Shown in pieces: positions 42,203 to 51,472 of a stretch of 64,000 bases of DNA. The notes under the pieces are model-generated. The model saw nothing but the letters and a program-made list of their open reading frames with translations. It was not told the origin of the DNA and ran no database searches. The DNA comes from Chloroflexota bacterium. GTDB taxonomy: Bacteria > Chloroflexota > Anaerolineae > B4-G1. The stretch lies in the NCBI GenBank assembly GCA_024232355.1, contig JAAEPW010000076.1:1-64000 (forward strand), written 5' to 3'. How positions within the stretch are numbered: position 1 is the stretch's first letter; every line of letters begins with the position of its first letter. The position numbers and the translations under genes were made by a program.

Positions 42203-42928
42203 ATGAACGAGACGGTACTTGTAATTGATGATGATTCTGGCTTGCTCACTCTCCTACGCCTTGGACTGGAGAGAGAGGGATTTACGGTTATTACGGCAGA
42301 AAGCGGCAAAGAAGGGCTTCGGCGGGCGTATGAAGTGCGCCCCGACGTCATTGTACTCGACGTGATGATGCCAGAAATGGATGGTTGGCTCACGTGCCAG
42401 CGACTTCGGAGCATGTGTGACACACCAATCATCATGCTAACTGCCAAAACGACTCAAGCCGACGTTCTCAAAGGCCTTTCTTTGGGGGCTGATGATTATT
42501 TGACCAAGCCATGCAGTTTCGACGAGTTAAAGGCTCGTATTCGTACTGTCCTTCGCAGGACTGGTACAAACTCGAGCAGCGACTGGCGGGCTGTCTATGA
42601 TGATGACAATATTTGTATTGATCTCAAAGATGGGACGGTCTCGCGGCAGGGTGAGGCGATTCATCTTACACCAATCGAGTCCCGTTTGTTGATGTATTTG
42701 GTCAGCCAAAAGGGACGAATTGTGCCCCACAGGGAATTGCTTATCAGTGTATGGGGGCCAGAATACGCGGAGGAAGTGAGCTACTTGAGCGTTTATATTC
42801 GCTATCTGCGCCGAAAGATTGAAGATGATTCATCCAAACCTCGCTACATTCGTACGCGCTGGAGGATGGGCTATTACTTTGCGGGGGATGGGGCCTTTCA
42901 ACCAGAGAAGGAAGAGTCAGGAGATTGA
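42203..42928 (+). CDS. OmpR/PhoB-type response regulator
   Basis: 241 residues from the Met at 42203, with GAGGTG just upstream. The receiver domain shows LVIDDDSG, Asp53 in VIVLDVMMPE, IIMLTAKT and LTKPCSFDELKA. The winged helix (about 140-230) has HLTPIESRLLMYLVSQKGRI and VSYLSVYIRYLRRKIED. It differs clearly from the neighbouring regulator, so it is a separate system and not a recent duplicate. No kinase gene is near. The next gene downstream is the Wzz/BY-kinase 155 bases on. Confidence 0.9.
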   Translation: MNETVLVIDDDSGLLTLLRLGLEREGFTVITAESGKEGLRRAYEVRPDVIVLDVMMPEMDGWLTCQRLRSMCDTPIIMLTAKTTQADVLKGLSLGADDYLTKPCSFDELKARIRTVLRRTGTNSSSDWRAVYDDDNICIDLKDGTVSRQGEAIHLTPIESRLLMYLVSQKGRIVPHRELLISVWGPEYAEEVSYLSVYIRYLRRKIEDDSSKPRYIRTRWRMGYYFAGDGAFQPEKEESGD

Positions 42929-43082
42929 AGGTTTTCATTCCACTTTTCTCCCCGTGGCTTTTTTCGTTTTCTCTACAAGCGCTTGAATAGGCGATAATCC
43001 CAGTTGTTACGGCTCTGTGCTCAGGTGTGGACAACAGAGTTGGTTCATCAAGGTTCTGGAATTCCCTTTGCGAGGAATATAT

Positions 43083-44873
43083 ATGGATAGCAGGGTCATA
43101 CGCCAATACCTAAAAACTGTTTTACGATGGTGGTGGTTGTTGATAGTGAGCGCTACCATTCCGGTGGTGGTTAGTTACTATTTTGCATCTCAACAATCCG
43201 CACTTTACCAGGCCAAGGCCACGATCATGGTGGGTACTGGTCTCCAGAACCCTGATCCAGATGCCTGGCAGATGAATCTTGGTAGAACCCTGGCCTCTGC
43301 TTATGCTGAACTGCTCAGACAGGGACCCGTTCTTGAAGCTGTTATCGACAGATTGGGGCTGAACACGACTCCTGGACAGTTATCCACGCAAATTGGAACC
43401 GGTATCTATTCGGGAGCTCAACTCTTGGAGATACAGGTGACGGACGCTAATCCGGAGGCGGCCGCTTTGATTGCCAACGCCCTGGCCGAAGAGATCATCC
43501 GTCGAAGTCCTACGTCGGCAGGTAGTGATCCGGAACAGCAGGAATTTGTTCGCTACCAACTGGAAGAACTGCAAGACAAGATCGAAGATATCAATGGGCA
43601 GATCAACAATTTGGCAGATTCTCTGTTTGAACTGACTTCGGCGGCAGAGATACAGGATGCTCAGAGTCGAATGGCCGCATTGGAAGAAGTTAGGTCTCTT
43701 TACCAGTCTTCTTATGCTAGTTTGCTCGCCGTCTATCGTGCCGAGTCACCCAACGTCCTTTCACTTTTTGAACCAGCCGTGACACCTCAATGGCCGGTTT
43801 CGAGTAAAACTAGACTCATTGTTGCGGTGGCTGGAGCGGCGGGACTTGGACTGGCAATGGGTGCCATATTTCTGATGGAGTATCTGGATACATCATTGCG
43901 GTGGGAAGCGGACGGGGCGCAATCTGTTTTGGATATGTCAGTGTTGGGGGCTGTGCCTCAGGTGTCCAAAAAAGATATCTTGTCTTCCAGTAATCCATTA
44001 AGCCCTGTGGCTGAGGGTGCGCGCGCAGTGCGGGCCAATATCTTTCTTATGCGTCCCGGAGACCCCTTCAAAACGTTACTTTTAACCAGTCCGGAAGCCT
44101 CGGAGGGTAAAAGTTTTGTAGTTGCAAATCTTGCCATCGTGCTAGCAACGGCTGGGAATCGGGTCATTGTGGTTGATGCAGACATGCGTAGGCCCACATT
44201 GCACGAATACCTCGATCGGCCCAATGTTATGGGTTTGGCTGGCGTTCTTGGAAACTATGCCGGAGATGGAGAGAACTCGTTGTCGGTTCCACTGCAAGAA
44301 ACGGATTTTGACAACTTGCTGTTTTTGTCTGCAGGACGACCCGCGGTCGACCCGGTCACGTTGCTGACTTCGCCACGCCTCCCGGCTTTGTTCGAGTTCT
44401 TGAAAGATCATGGGGACATAATTCTCATCGATAGTCCGCCTATTCTAGGCCCTCCCGATGCTACCGTACTGGCAACTCTGGTCGAAGGCACTATTCTCGT
44501 AGCGAGTGTTGGGATCACTAAACGCGAGGCGATTCAAAGGGCAAGGGATCGCATGCGCACACAAAAAGGTATCAATTTGTTGGGATTGACAATGAATCGA
44601 ACCAGACTGAATGGCAGCTACTATGGCTATACCCCAGATCAGGAAGGCAAGGAGCTAGATCGAGAGGAAGAGGGGGGTGTTGATGCCTGGTTGACGTTGA
44701 ACGAGGCAGCCATACGCTTGGGTATCAGCAAAGATCAGATCCGTCGGTGGCGTAAGAGCGGGCGCTTACCGGTAGTCAGGAAAAAGTTACGGTGGCGAGT
44801 AGACCCAACTGAGATCAAACGTATGCTTGAGGATACGTGGGAGATCAAGACAAAGGACTTGGAGGATTCGTAA
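43083..44873 (+). CDS. Wzz/BY-kinase (CpsD-like) with C-terminal excisionase-type HTH
   Basis: About 596 residues from the Met at 43083 (GAGGAA upstream). The Wzz part has membrane segments near 15-33 and 240-262 and a coiled external region. The kinase domain (about 320-510) has the Walker A-like PEASEGKSFVVANLA, Walker A' VVDADMRRP and Walker B IILIDSPPILG of bacterial tyrosine kinases that control polysaccharide chain length. The usual Tyr-rich tail is replaced by a linker and a helix-turn-helix LTLNEAAIRLGISKDQIRRW with the wing LRWRVDPTEIKRML, an excisionase/MerR-like DNA-binding unit. The protein thus joins membrane polymer control and DNA binding. It opens the polysaccharide locus. Confidence 0.85.
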   Translation: MDSRVIRQYLKTVLRWWWLLIVSATIPVVVSYYFASQQSALYQAKATIMVGTGLQNPDPDAWQMNLGRTLASAYAELLRQGPVLEAVIDRLGLNTTPGQLSTQIGTGIYSGAQLLEIQVTDANPEAAALIANALAEEIIRRSPTSAGSDPEQQEFVRYQLEELQDKIEDINGQINNLADSLFELTSAAEIQDAQSRMAALEEVRSLYQSSYASLLAVYRAESPNVLSLFEPAVTPQWPVSSKTRLIVAVAGAAGLGLAMGAIFLMEYLDTSLRWEADGAQSVLDMSVLGAVPQVSKKDILSSSNPLSPVAEGARAVRANIFLMRPGDPFKTLLLTSPEASEGKSFVVANLAIVLATAGNRVIVVDADMRRPTLHEYLDRPNVMGLAGVLGNYAGDGENSLSVPLQETDFDNLLFLSAGRPAVDPVTLLTSPRLPALFEFLKDHGDIILIDSPPILGPPDATVLATLVEGTILVASVGITKREAIQRARDRMRTQKGINLLGLTMNRTRLNGSYYGYTPDQEGKELDREEEGGVDAWLTLNEAAIRLGISKDQIRRWRKSGRLPVVRKKLRWRVDPTEIKRMLEDTWEIKTKDLEDS

Positions 44874-44944
44874 GAGATATTTAATAAAGCGACGAGCTTT
44901 GTTATGCATCTAGGCCGCTCTGACATCAAGGATTGGAATTTACT

Positions 44945-46522
44945 GTGGACCAAGTGGATGTATCTAAAGAAGCGGTGAAAGCTGCTTCTCTCAAGTTAGG
45001 CACTGTGCACCATGAGCGAAATAAGCATATCCCCAAGCGTAGCGTAATGGCTACGGTGGCGCGCAACTCGGCCTTTGTGCTGGGTGTACAAATGGTGCTC
45101 AAAGTTTTGGCTTTTCTGTTCAATGTATACGTCGTACGCCAGTTGGGAGACGTTCACTTTGGACGATATTCGGCAGTTGTGGCATACGTAGCCATCTTTG
45201 CCATCTTTACCGATTGGGGGATGTCACCATACGCGGTGCGAGAGATGGCCAAGGATCACAGTCAGACCTCCTGGCTCCTGCCCAACATCGTGGCTATCCG
45301 CGTTCTGTTCTCACTAGCCATTACGTTGATTGCCCCTCTGTCGGCTCTTTGGTTGGGTAAGGAGAGCGATATGGTGCTAGGCATCTTTATCGCCAGCGCC
45401 GGATTGCTTCTGTATGCCTTCCAAGGACCCCTCGACAGCGCCTTGACTGCCCGCGAGCGTTTGGATTATACATCCATCTTTGCTTTGGTCTACCAGTTGG
45501 TGTTCTGGGGTCTGGGCGTATTGTTACTGGTCAACGGTATGGGGTTCATCGGCCTGATCATTGCCTCCTTGGCCGGTGTGGCAGCGATGGCGTTCCTGGC
45601 CGGGTGGACGTTGTTCAAATTGGGTGTCGGGCGGTTGGTTCTCTCGGTGCGTCATTGGTCTCGGCTGTTTTTGGCAGCACTGCCTTTTGGCATTAGCAGC
45701 ATCTCGTACGTGTTTATGCAACGGTTCGATACGGTGCTGATGTCGTTTGTCCTTACCGATGCTGCCGTCGGCTGGTACAATGTGCCTTGGACGTTGATCA
45801 ACATGGTACTGCTCGTTGCACAGAGCATCGCCATCGCGATGTATCCCTCAATGGTGCGGAGCCACACGGAGGACCCCGAATCTTTGCCCCGGGTCGTGTG
45901 GCAATCTATCAAATATTTGTTGATCGTTTGCCTGCCGATTGTTGTAGGCGGCACGGTGTTGGCAGATCGAATCATCATCACGCTCTATGAGGACACATTT
46001 GCAAATTCTATTCCCGTGTTGCAGGTGACACTTTGGGCTCTGCCCGGTCTCTTCTTGTTAGAGCTTTTGGGGCGGGTGGCGAGCACACTGCACCTGGAAC
46101 GTCCGGCAGCCAGAGTGAATGTGATTAACGCGCTCGTTACCGTGGTGTTGAACCTGGCTCTGGTGCCAACTATGGGAATCCTGGGCGCTGCGCTGGCTCT
46201 GGTTGGGGGGCGGACGATTCGTCTGGTGCAATATTGGCGGTTGATCGGCAACAAGCACTTGGTGGACCGGCGATGGGGAGTATTGCTGCGGGTCGTGCTG
46301 GCGGCGGCGGTGATGGGCGTGAGCGTGTCTGCGCTGAACGCTTCGTTGGCTCAAACTACCGCCTTGGCCTCGGTTGATTCCAAGGGAGGGCTGCTGCTCC
46401 TGATCGGAGCCGGAGCCATCGCCTATGGCATAACCCTGGTGGCAGTGGGCGGCATTGAACGTCACGAGATCGATTTTGTGCGGCGCACTGTCTTGGAGCG
46501 GTTGTCGAGAGGCAGTGCGTAA
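44945..46522 (+). CDS. Wzx-type polysaccharide flippase
   Basis: About 525 residues. The open frame has a TTG at 44933 and a GTG at 44945; AAGGA lies at 44928-44932, so GTG is slightly better placed. About 12 to 14 hydrophobic segments are seen, beginning with the segment after MATVARNSAFVLGVQMVLKV (near 35). The NVYVVRQLGDVHFGRYSAV and TDWGMSPYAVREMAK features match the MATE/MviN-type O-antigen and exopolysaccharide flippases. It exports lipid-linked oligosaccharide units across the cytoplasmic membrane. It precedes the glycosyltransferases that build the units. Confidence 0.85.
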   Translation: MDQVDVSKEAVKAASLKLGTVHHERNKHIPKRSVMATVARNSAFVLGVQMVLKVLAFLFNVYVVRQLGDVHFGRYSAVVAYVAIFAIFTDWGMSPYAVREMAKDHSQTSWLLPNIVAIRVLFSLAITLIAPLSALWLGKESDMVLGIFIASAGLLLYAFQGPLDSALTARERLDYTSIFALVYQLVFWGLGVLLLVNGMGFIGLIIASLAGVAAMAFLAGWTLFKLGVGRLVLSVRHWSRLFLAALPFGISSISYVFMQRFDTVLMSFVLTDAAVGWYNVPWTLINMVLLVAQSIAIAMYPSMVRSHTEDPESLPRVVWQSIKYLLIVCLPIVVGGTVLADRIIITLYEDTFANSIPVLQVTLWALPGLFLLELLGRVASTLHLERPAARVNVINALVTVVLNLALVPTMGILGAALALVGGRTIRLVQYWRLIGNKHLVDRRWGVLLRVVLAAAVMGVSVSALNASLAQTTALASVDSKGGLLLLIGAGAIAYGITLVAVGGIERHEIDFVRRTVLERLSRGSA

Positions 46523-46539
46523 TCCTGGGACAAGTCTAG

Positions 46540-47847
46540 ATGAAAATCGTCGTCGCCGTACACCACTTTCCGCCACACTACACCAGCGGTGCCGAGTTAC
46601 GCGCTTATCGCACGGCTGGTTGGCTGCAAGATCACGGACACGACGTGTGCGCGATCTGTGTCGAGGCCATTGATACTGGCGATGGGTGTGGCCTGACTTT
46701 TGAGGACGATGTTTACGGTGGTTTGTCGGTTCGTCGCTTGAGTTTTGATTTGGCCGCCGCCCCCAACCCATTTCGTTGGGCATACGCCAATCCTTGGATT
46801 GGCGAGCACCTGCAGGAATATCTATCGGAACTAGCGCCCAATCTTTTACACCTCGTCAGTGGCTATTTAATGTCGGGGAGCACGCTGCGCGCGGCGATAG
46901 ATCTACAGATTCCCACGGTGCTTTCGCTAACCGACTTTTGGTTTCGCTGTCCGCGCATTACGTTGCTGCGCAGCAACGGACAACTGTGCGCCCCGCCTTT
47001 CGACGCGGTCACCTGCGCCCGTTGCCTGGGTGAAGAGAAACGCCGCTATCGTTTGCCGGGCCGGGTAGTGCCTGGTCTGATGCAAGCGTTCTGGCGCACG
47101 CAAAAGGACCGTGTAGCCCAGATGCAAGCGCGCATGGCATTCCTGGGAGAAACGCTGGGGTATGTGGATGCGATCATCAGTCCATCTCAATTTCTGCGTG
47201 ATCTATTCGTCGAGGATGGCGTGGCACCAGAGCGGATTGTCTTTTCGCGGCAAGGACGAGATTTTCCCAATCTAACGCCAGAGCTTGTAGAAAAGACCCC
47301 AGACGAGAATTTACGAATCGGTTACCTGGGGCAGATCGCGCCGCACAAAGGGGTACACACGCTGTTTGAGGCCGTCCAACAATTGCCCGACGTCGCCCTG
47401 CAAGTCGAGGCCTATGGCGATTCGACACCGTTTCCGGCTTATGTTCGTCGCCTGCAGCAGATGGCCCGCCAGGACACGCGTTTGAGTCTGGCAGGTGTGT
47501 ATGAGCGAACAGAGGTGAGCCGGGTATTGCAAGGGTTAGACGTCATCGTTGTGCCTTCGGTGTGGTACGAGAACAGCCCCAACACGATTCTGGAAGCGTT
47601 TGCCCACCGCACGCCGGTGATTGTCTCTGACCTGGGGGGCATGGCTGAGTTGGTTGAGGATGGAGTGAATGGACTGCAGTTTGCGACCGGCGATCCGTCG
47701 AGCCTGGCGATCAAACTGCGGCAATTGGTTGACGATCCCGGTTTGCTTTCTCGATTGCGGGAGGGCATCGGGCCGATCAAGTCCATCTCTGAGGAGATGG
47801 ACGAGTTGCAAGAGGTTTACTGCTCGGTAACGGGCAAAGCCGAGTGA
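46540..47847 (+). CDS. glycosyltransferase family 4
   Basis: 435 residues with a GT-B fold. The N-terminal donor/acceptor part starts MKIVVAVHHFPPHYTSGAEL; the C-terminal nucleotide-sugar site has RIGYLGQIAPHKGVHTLFEA and VPSVWYENSPNTILEAFAHR, where the E-x7-E motif is found. A CPRITLLRSNGQLCAPP-like cysteine region (about 140-160) resembles those in related GT4 proteins. Retaining transferase; sugar and acceptor cannot be read off. It starts 17 bases after the flippase stop. Confidence 0.88.
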   Translation: MKIVVAVHHFPPHYTSGAELRAYRTAGWLQDHGHDVCAICVEAIDTGDGCGLTFEDDVYGGLSVRRLSFDLAAAPNPFRWAYANPWIGEHLQEYLSELAPNLLHLVSGYLMSGSTLRAAIDLQIPTVLSLTDFWFRCPRITLLRSNGQLCAPPFDAVTCARCLGEEKRRYRLPGRVVPGLMQAFWRTQKDRVAQMQARMAFLGETLGYVDAIISPSQFLRDLFVEDGVAPERIVFSRQGRDFPNLTPELVEKTPDENLRIGYLGQIAPHKGVHTLFEAVQQLPDVALQVEAYGDSTPFPAYVRRLQQMARQDTRLSLAGVYERTEVSRVLQGLDVIVVPSVWYENSPNTILEAFAHRTPVIVSDLGGMAELVEDGVNGLQFATGDPSSLAIKLRQLVDDPGLLSRLREGIGPIKSISEEMDELQEVYCSVTGKAE

Positions 47848-47862
47848 GAGCGAGGATCCGCG

Positions 47863-48801
47863 ATGCTTGGAACACTGCCCTCGGTGACGATCATCATCCT
47901 CAACTGGAATGGGCTTGCAGATACGCTGGCGTGTTTGGAGTCGCTGGCGCATCTGGACAATGCTGACGCCTGCGAGATATTGGTGGTAGACAATGGCTCT
48001 ACCGATGGGTCGCCACCGGTCATTCGAGAGCGCTTTCCCAGCGTGACGCTCATTGAGGTTGAGGAGAACCTGGGCTTTACGGGTGGCAATAACGTGGGGA
48101 TGCAATGGGCGTTGGAGCGAGGAAGTGATTACGCCCTGCTGTTGAACAATGATACCGAGGTAGCTCCAGATTTTCTGCGTCTTTTGGTGGAGGCTGCCGA
48201 GGCTGATTCTCAAGTAGGAATTGTCGGTCCGACCATTTACTATTACGAGGAGCCACAGACTGTCTGGTCGGCTGGGGGAAAGATTGACTGGCGGCGAGGG
48301 GCGACGTGGATGGTGGGTCTGGACGAACGCGACACCGGGCAGTTTGGCGAGAGCCCCAGGGAAATGGACTTTTGTACCGGATGCGCGTTGTTGATAAAGA
48401 GAGATGTGTTGCAGCGAGTGGGTTTGCTAGATGATCGATTCTTCACCTACTATGAGGAGACTGAGTGGTGTGTGCGGGCGCGGCGGGCGGGTTTCAAGAT
48501 CGTACACGTGCCAACGGCCAAGATGTGGCACAAAATACCTCTCGATGCGCGCGAGAGTTCGCCGCTGGTTCATTATTATATGACGCGCAACCGCCTGTTG
48601 TTCCTGAGTGCCGCGAGGGCAGGGTTGCGTCCTTGGTTCTATACACTCGTGGGTGAATATCTGCGCACACTGCTTAGCTGGACGTTGCTGCCCAAATGGC
48701 GGCTTAAACGACCGTTGCGCAGGGTCATGGTGCGCGCCATCGCAGATGCTGGGCGAGGCCAATGGGGCCAAGTTTCCATTGCACCAGGGAACGGAGGGTA
48801 A
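47863..48801 (+). CDS. glycosyltransferase family 2, rhamnosyltransferase-like
   Basis: 312 residues. GT-A fold with VTIIILNWNGLADTLACLES, VVDNGSTDGSPP, NLGFTGGNNVGMQWA and the metal site LLNNDTEV; this is the pattern of WbbL-type inverting transferases that commonly transfer L-rhamnose. The C-terminal part shows a short hydrophobic region only. The RfbC gene on the other strand at 38.7 kb would supply rhamnose precursors, but that is only suggestive. It ends just before the next GT4 gene. Confidence 0.85.
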   Translation: MLGTLPSVTIIILNWNGLADTLACLESLAHLDNADACEILVVDNGSTDGSPPVIRERFPSVTLIEVEENLGFTGGNNVGMQWALERGSDYALLLNNDTEVAPDFLRLLVEAAEADSQVGIVGPTIYYYEEPQTVWSAGGKIDWRRGATWMVGLDERDTGQFGESPREMDFCTGCALLIKRDVLQRVGLLDDRFFTYYEETEWCVRARRAGFKIVHVPTAKMWHKIPLDARESSPLVHYYMTRNRLLFLSAARAGLRPWFYTLVGEYLRTLLSWTLLPKWRLKRPLRRVMVRAIADAGRGQWGQVSIAPGNGG

Positions 48802-48804
48802 TCA

Positions 48805-50016
48805 GTGCGCATCCTTTACATTTCTGGCTGGTACCCGTATCCGCCCGACAACGGGGCTAGGATCAGGGAATTTAACCTCATCAAGCAACTAGCCTTTAGG
48901 CACGAGATCACGTTGCTTTCCTTTTATTCCTCGCCGGGTTCTATATCGCAGGAACGGTTGGACGCGATGCAGCCCCATTGTCGGTCTGTCGCAGCGGTAC
49001 CTTACAAAGAGTTCAACCCCACGGGGCTCCGGGCGGTGATGGCGCTGTTCTCGACGCGACCACGATCAGTGGTGGATACATACAACCCGGAGATGGCGAG
49101 ATTGGTGGAAAGCGCGGTGGACGGCGAAACATTCGACGTGGCGGTGCTGGCGACGCAGCGCACTGTGCCATATGCGCATTTGATTGGCGATATTCCCTGG
49201 GTGTGTGAGGAGATTGAGCAAGCTACTCTGTATGAAAAATATTTGAATGCACGGAATCTGGCTGCAAAGCTCCGCTACAGGCTCATGTGGTGGAAACAAG
49301 CCAACTATGTGCGCGGGTTGTTGACCGAGTGCAGCGGTGGCACTGTGGCGTCTGAACAGGAGCGGGATCTGATTTTGAATATCCGTCCTGACTACGCCTC
49401 GCTGGTCGTAGTGTCCAATGGTGTGGATCTGGAGGCGAATACCGGCGATTTTGGCCCGCCCAAGCCGGATACTCTGATCTATAACGGGGCGCTAACTTAT
49501 GACGCTAATTTTGATGCTATGGAGTTTTTCCTTCGGGATATTTTTCCTCTGGTAAAGGCTCAACGCCCCAACGTCAGCCTGCGCATCACTGGGAAGTATG
49601 ACGGCGTACCGGTGGAGCGGTTACCGTTGGGCGATGGTGCTGAATTGACCGGTTATTTAGACGATGTCCGCCCGGCAGTGGCCCAGAGTTGGGTCTGTGT
49701 GGTGCCGTTGCGCGTGGGCGGGGGGACGCGCCTCAAGATACTCGAAGCGATGGCTTTGGGCACGCCGGTTGTATCCACGTCCAAGGGAGCCGAAGGGCTA
49801 AAGAGCACGCACGGGGAAAATATTCTCATCGCCGATGACCCGAATGATTTTGCTCAGACCCTGGTACGCCTGTTGCAAGATGATAGCTTGAGGGTCAAGC
49901 TATCCACCAACGGGCGACGGTTGGTAGAAGAATGGTATTCGTGGGAGATATGTGCGCGTCAATTGGAGCAGTTGCTTCATAAGGTAGTAGGGGATGAGAT
50001 ACCATCAAGCGATTAA
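48805..50016 (+). CDS. glycosyltransferase family 4 (paralogue of 52419-53621)
   Basis: 403 residues with a GTG start and GGAGG upstream. The N-terminus MRILYISGWYPYPPDNGARI and the C-terminal VVPLRVGGGTRLKILEAMAL with TPVVSTSKGAEGL are shared with the later gene at 52419, so the pair is related. GT-B fold, retaining. Its last 23 bases overlap the next gene. The donor sugar is unknown. Confidence 0.85.
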   Translation: MRILYISGWYPYPPDNGARIREFNLIKQLAFRHEITLLSFYSSPGSISQERLDAMQPHCRSVAAVPYKEFNPTGLRAVMALFSTRPRSVVDTYNPEMARLVESAVDGETFDVAVLATQRTVPYAHLIGDIPWVCEEIEQATLYEKYLNARNLAAKLRYRLMWWKQANYVRGLLTECSGGTVASEQERDLILNIRPDYASLVVVSNGVDLEANTGDFGPPKPDTLIYNGALTYDANFDAMEFFLRDIFPLVKAQRPNVSLRITGKYDGVPVERLPLGDGAELTGYLDDVRPAVAQSWVCVVPLRVGGGTRLKILEAMALGTPVVSTSKGAEGLKSTHGENILIADDPNDFAQTLVRLLQDDSLRVKLSTNGRRLVEEWYSWEICARQLEQLLHKVVGDEIPSSD

Positions 50017-51472
50017 CTCGGTAAGAAATTTCACTCGATACCATGCACTAACGTTGACCCGCGCCGGTGTCTTGGTGGGTTTGGTATGCATGCTGCCCGT
50101 TATCGGATACCTGGTGACCAGCCCCAGGCTGAATCCATTTTTCATCCTTGTCGCCCTCGTCATGCCCGTCGGTGCCTTTGCAATATTGAGACAGATCGAG
50201 TTGGGCTTCGTGGGGATGTTGTTGGCCGGCGTCTTTGTTCGCGTTCGCTTACCGACGGGCACCTCCAGCGAGATCGTGGTCAGCCTGTTGCTCTGCATGG
50301 GGGTGATGGGCATCTGGGTCGTTCGCATGTTGGTGGAAGAAAAGCGGCTGACGTTGAAACCAATCCCGGTGAATTTTCCGCTGTTAGCTTTTATAGCTGT
50401 GATCTTTATCTCCTTGGTTTGGGGCCGGGTCTACCGCGACGTGTTTGTGCATGACATCGGATCTCCGTTCGTGGCGGTAGCCTCGGCGGTGGTTATGGCG
50501 TTTTTGCCGGCTACGTTGATTTTGGTCGCCAATCTTGTAAAGGACATGCGTTGGCTACAGGCTATGGTGTACGTCTTTCTGGTCGAGGGACTGGTGAGCT
50601 TGCTAGTCTCGCTGGTCATGGATCTGGGCATCGGGCCGGCCGATACCATCCGCCGCATCGTGTTTCACAACGGCGTTTTGTGGATCAATACCCAGGGCCT
50701 GTACTCGATGTGGTACCTGTCATTTGCCCTGTCATTTGCTCTGTTCCACCGGAATTTGCATTGGGCCGTGAGAGCGGCCTTGTTCGCCTACGTTGCTGGC
50801 TGGGTACTCTGGGGGTTCTGGCTGCGCACCAGTTGGTTATCGGGCTGGGTGCCCACTTTTGCGGCGGCTGGCGTGATCGCTTTCTTGCGCTCCAAAAAGC
50901 TGTTCCTGATTGCCATGCTTGTGATCGTCGTGGGAGCAGGTGGATATTATTGGCGGACATCGTTCCAGGCTGAAAGCGAGGAAAGCGGGGGCACCCGTCT
51001 GGCGGCTTACGAGGTGAACTGGCGCGTGACCGGCAAGCATCTACTCTTTGGCACCGGACCTGCAGGCTATGCCGCTTACTATATGAGCTATTTCCCTATG
51101 GAGGGTATGGCAAGCCACAGTAATTATATCGACATTATCGCTCAGACCGGCATCGTGGGCTCTGTTTTCATCCTATGGTTCTTTGGCGTGCAAGCCTGGG
51201 GTGGTTACAAGATATGGCGCAAATTCCAGCATCGCGGGGATTTTGGCGAGAGTATGACGGCGGCTGTGGTGGGTGGAACTGCGGGTTGCATCATTGCTAT
51301 GGCGTTGGGCGACTGGCTGTTCCCGTTTGCGTATACCCAATCCATCACCGGATACGACGCGGCAATGTTCAATTGGTTCTTTATGGGGACAGTCTGGGCG
51401 TTGAGCCGAATTATGACGTCGGAATCGACCGAGACGAGCGGTCTTTATCCTGCTGAGGAGATGACGGCTTGA
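49994..51472 (+). CDS. O-antigen ligase/polymerase (Wzy_C family)
   Basis: 492 residues with about 11 hydrophobic segments. The large external loop region near 310-380 contains GTGPAGYAAYYMSYF and ASHSNYIDIIAQTGIVG, the hallmark of the Wzy_C ligase/polymerase family. It most likely polymerises or ligates the exported oligosaccharide units. The gene overlaps both neighbours (23 bases before; TTGA after). Confidence 0.8.
   Translation: MRYHQAINSVRNFTRYHALTLTRAGVLVGLVCMLPVIGYLVTSPRLNPFFILVALVMPVGAFAILRQIELGFVGMLLAGVFVRVRLPTGTSSEIVVSLLLCMGVMGIWVVRMLVEEKRLTLKPIPVNFPLLAFIAVIFISLVWGRVYRDVFVHDIGSPFVAVASAVVMAFLPATLILVANLVKDMRWLQAMVYVFLVEGLVSLLVSLVMDLGIGPADTIRRIVFHNGVLWINTQGLYSMWYLSFALSFALFHRNLHWAVRAALFAYVAGWVLWGFWLRTSWLSGWVPTFAAAGVIAFLRSKKLFLIAMLVIVVGAGGYYWRTSFQAESEESGGTRLAAYEVNWRVTGKHLLFGTGPAGYAAYYMSYFPMEGMASHSNYIDIIAQTGIVGSVFILWFFGVQAWGGYKIWRKFQHRGDFGESMTAAVVGGTAGCIIAMALGDWLFPFAYTQSITGYDAAMFNWFFMGTVWALSRIMTSESTETSGLYPAEEMTA

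Noticed and set aside
42929..43082. Weak hairpin plus T-run after the second regulator
   Set aside because: The stem is only four pairs (ccac/gtgg); not enough to call a terminator.
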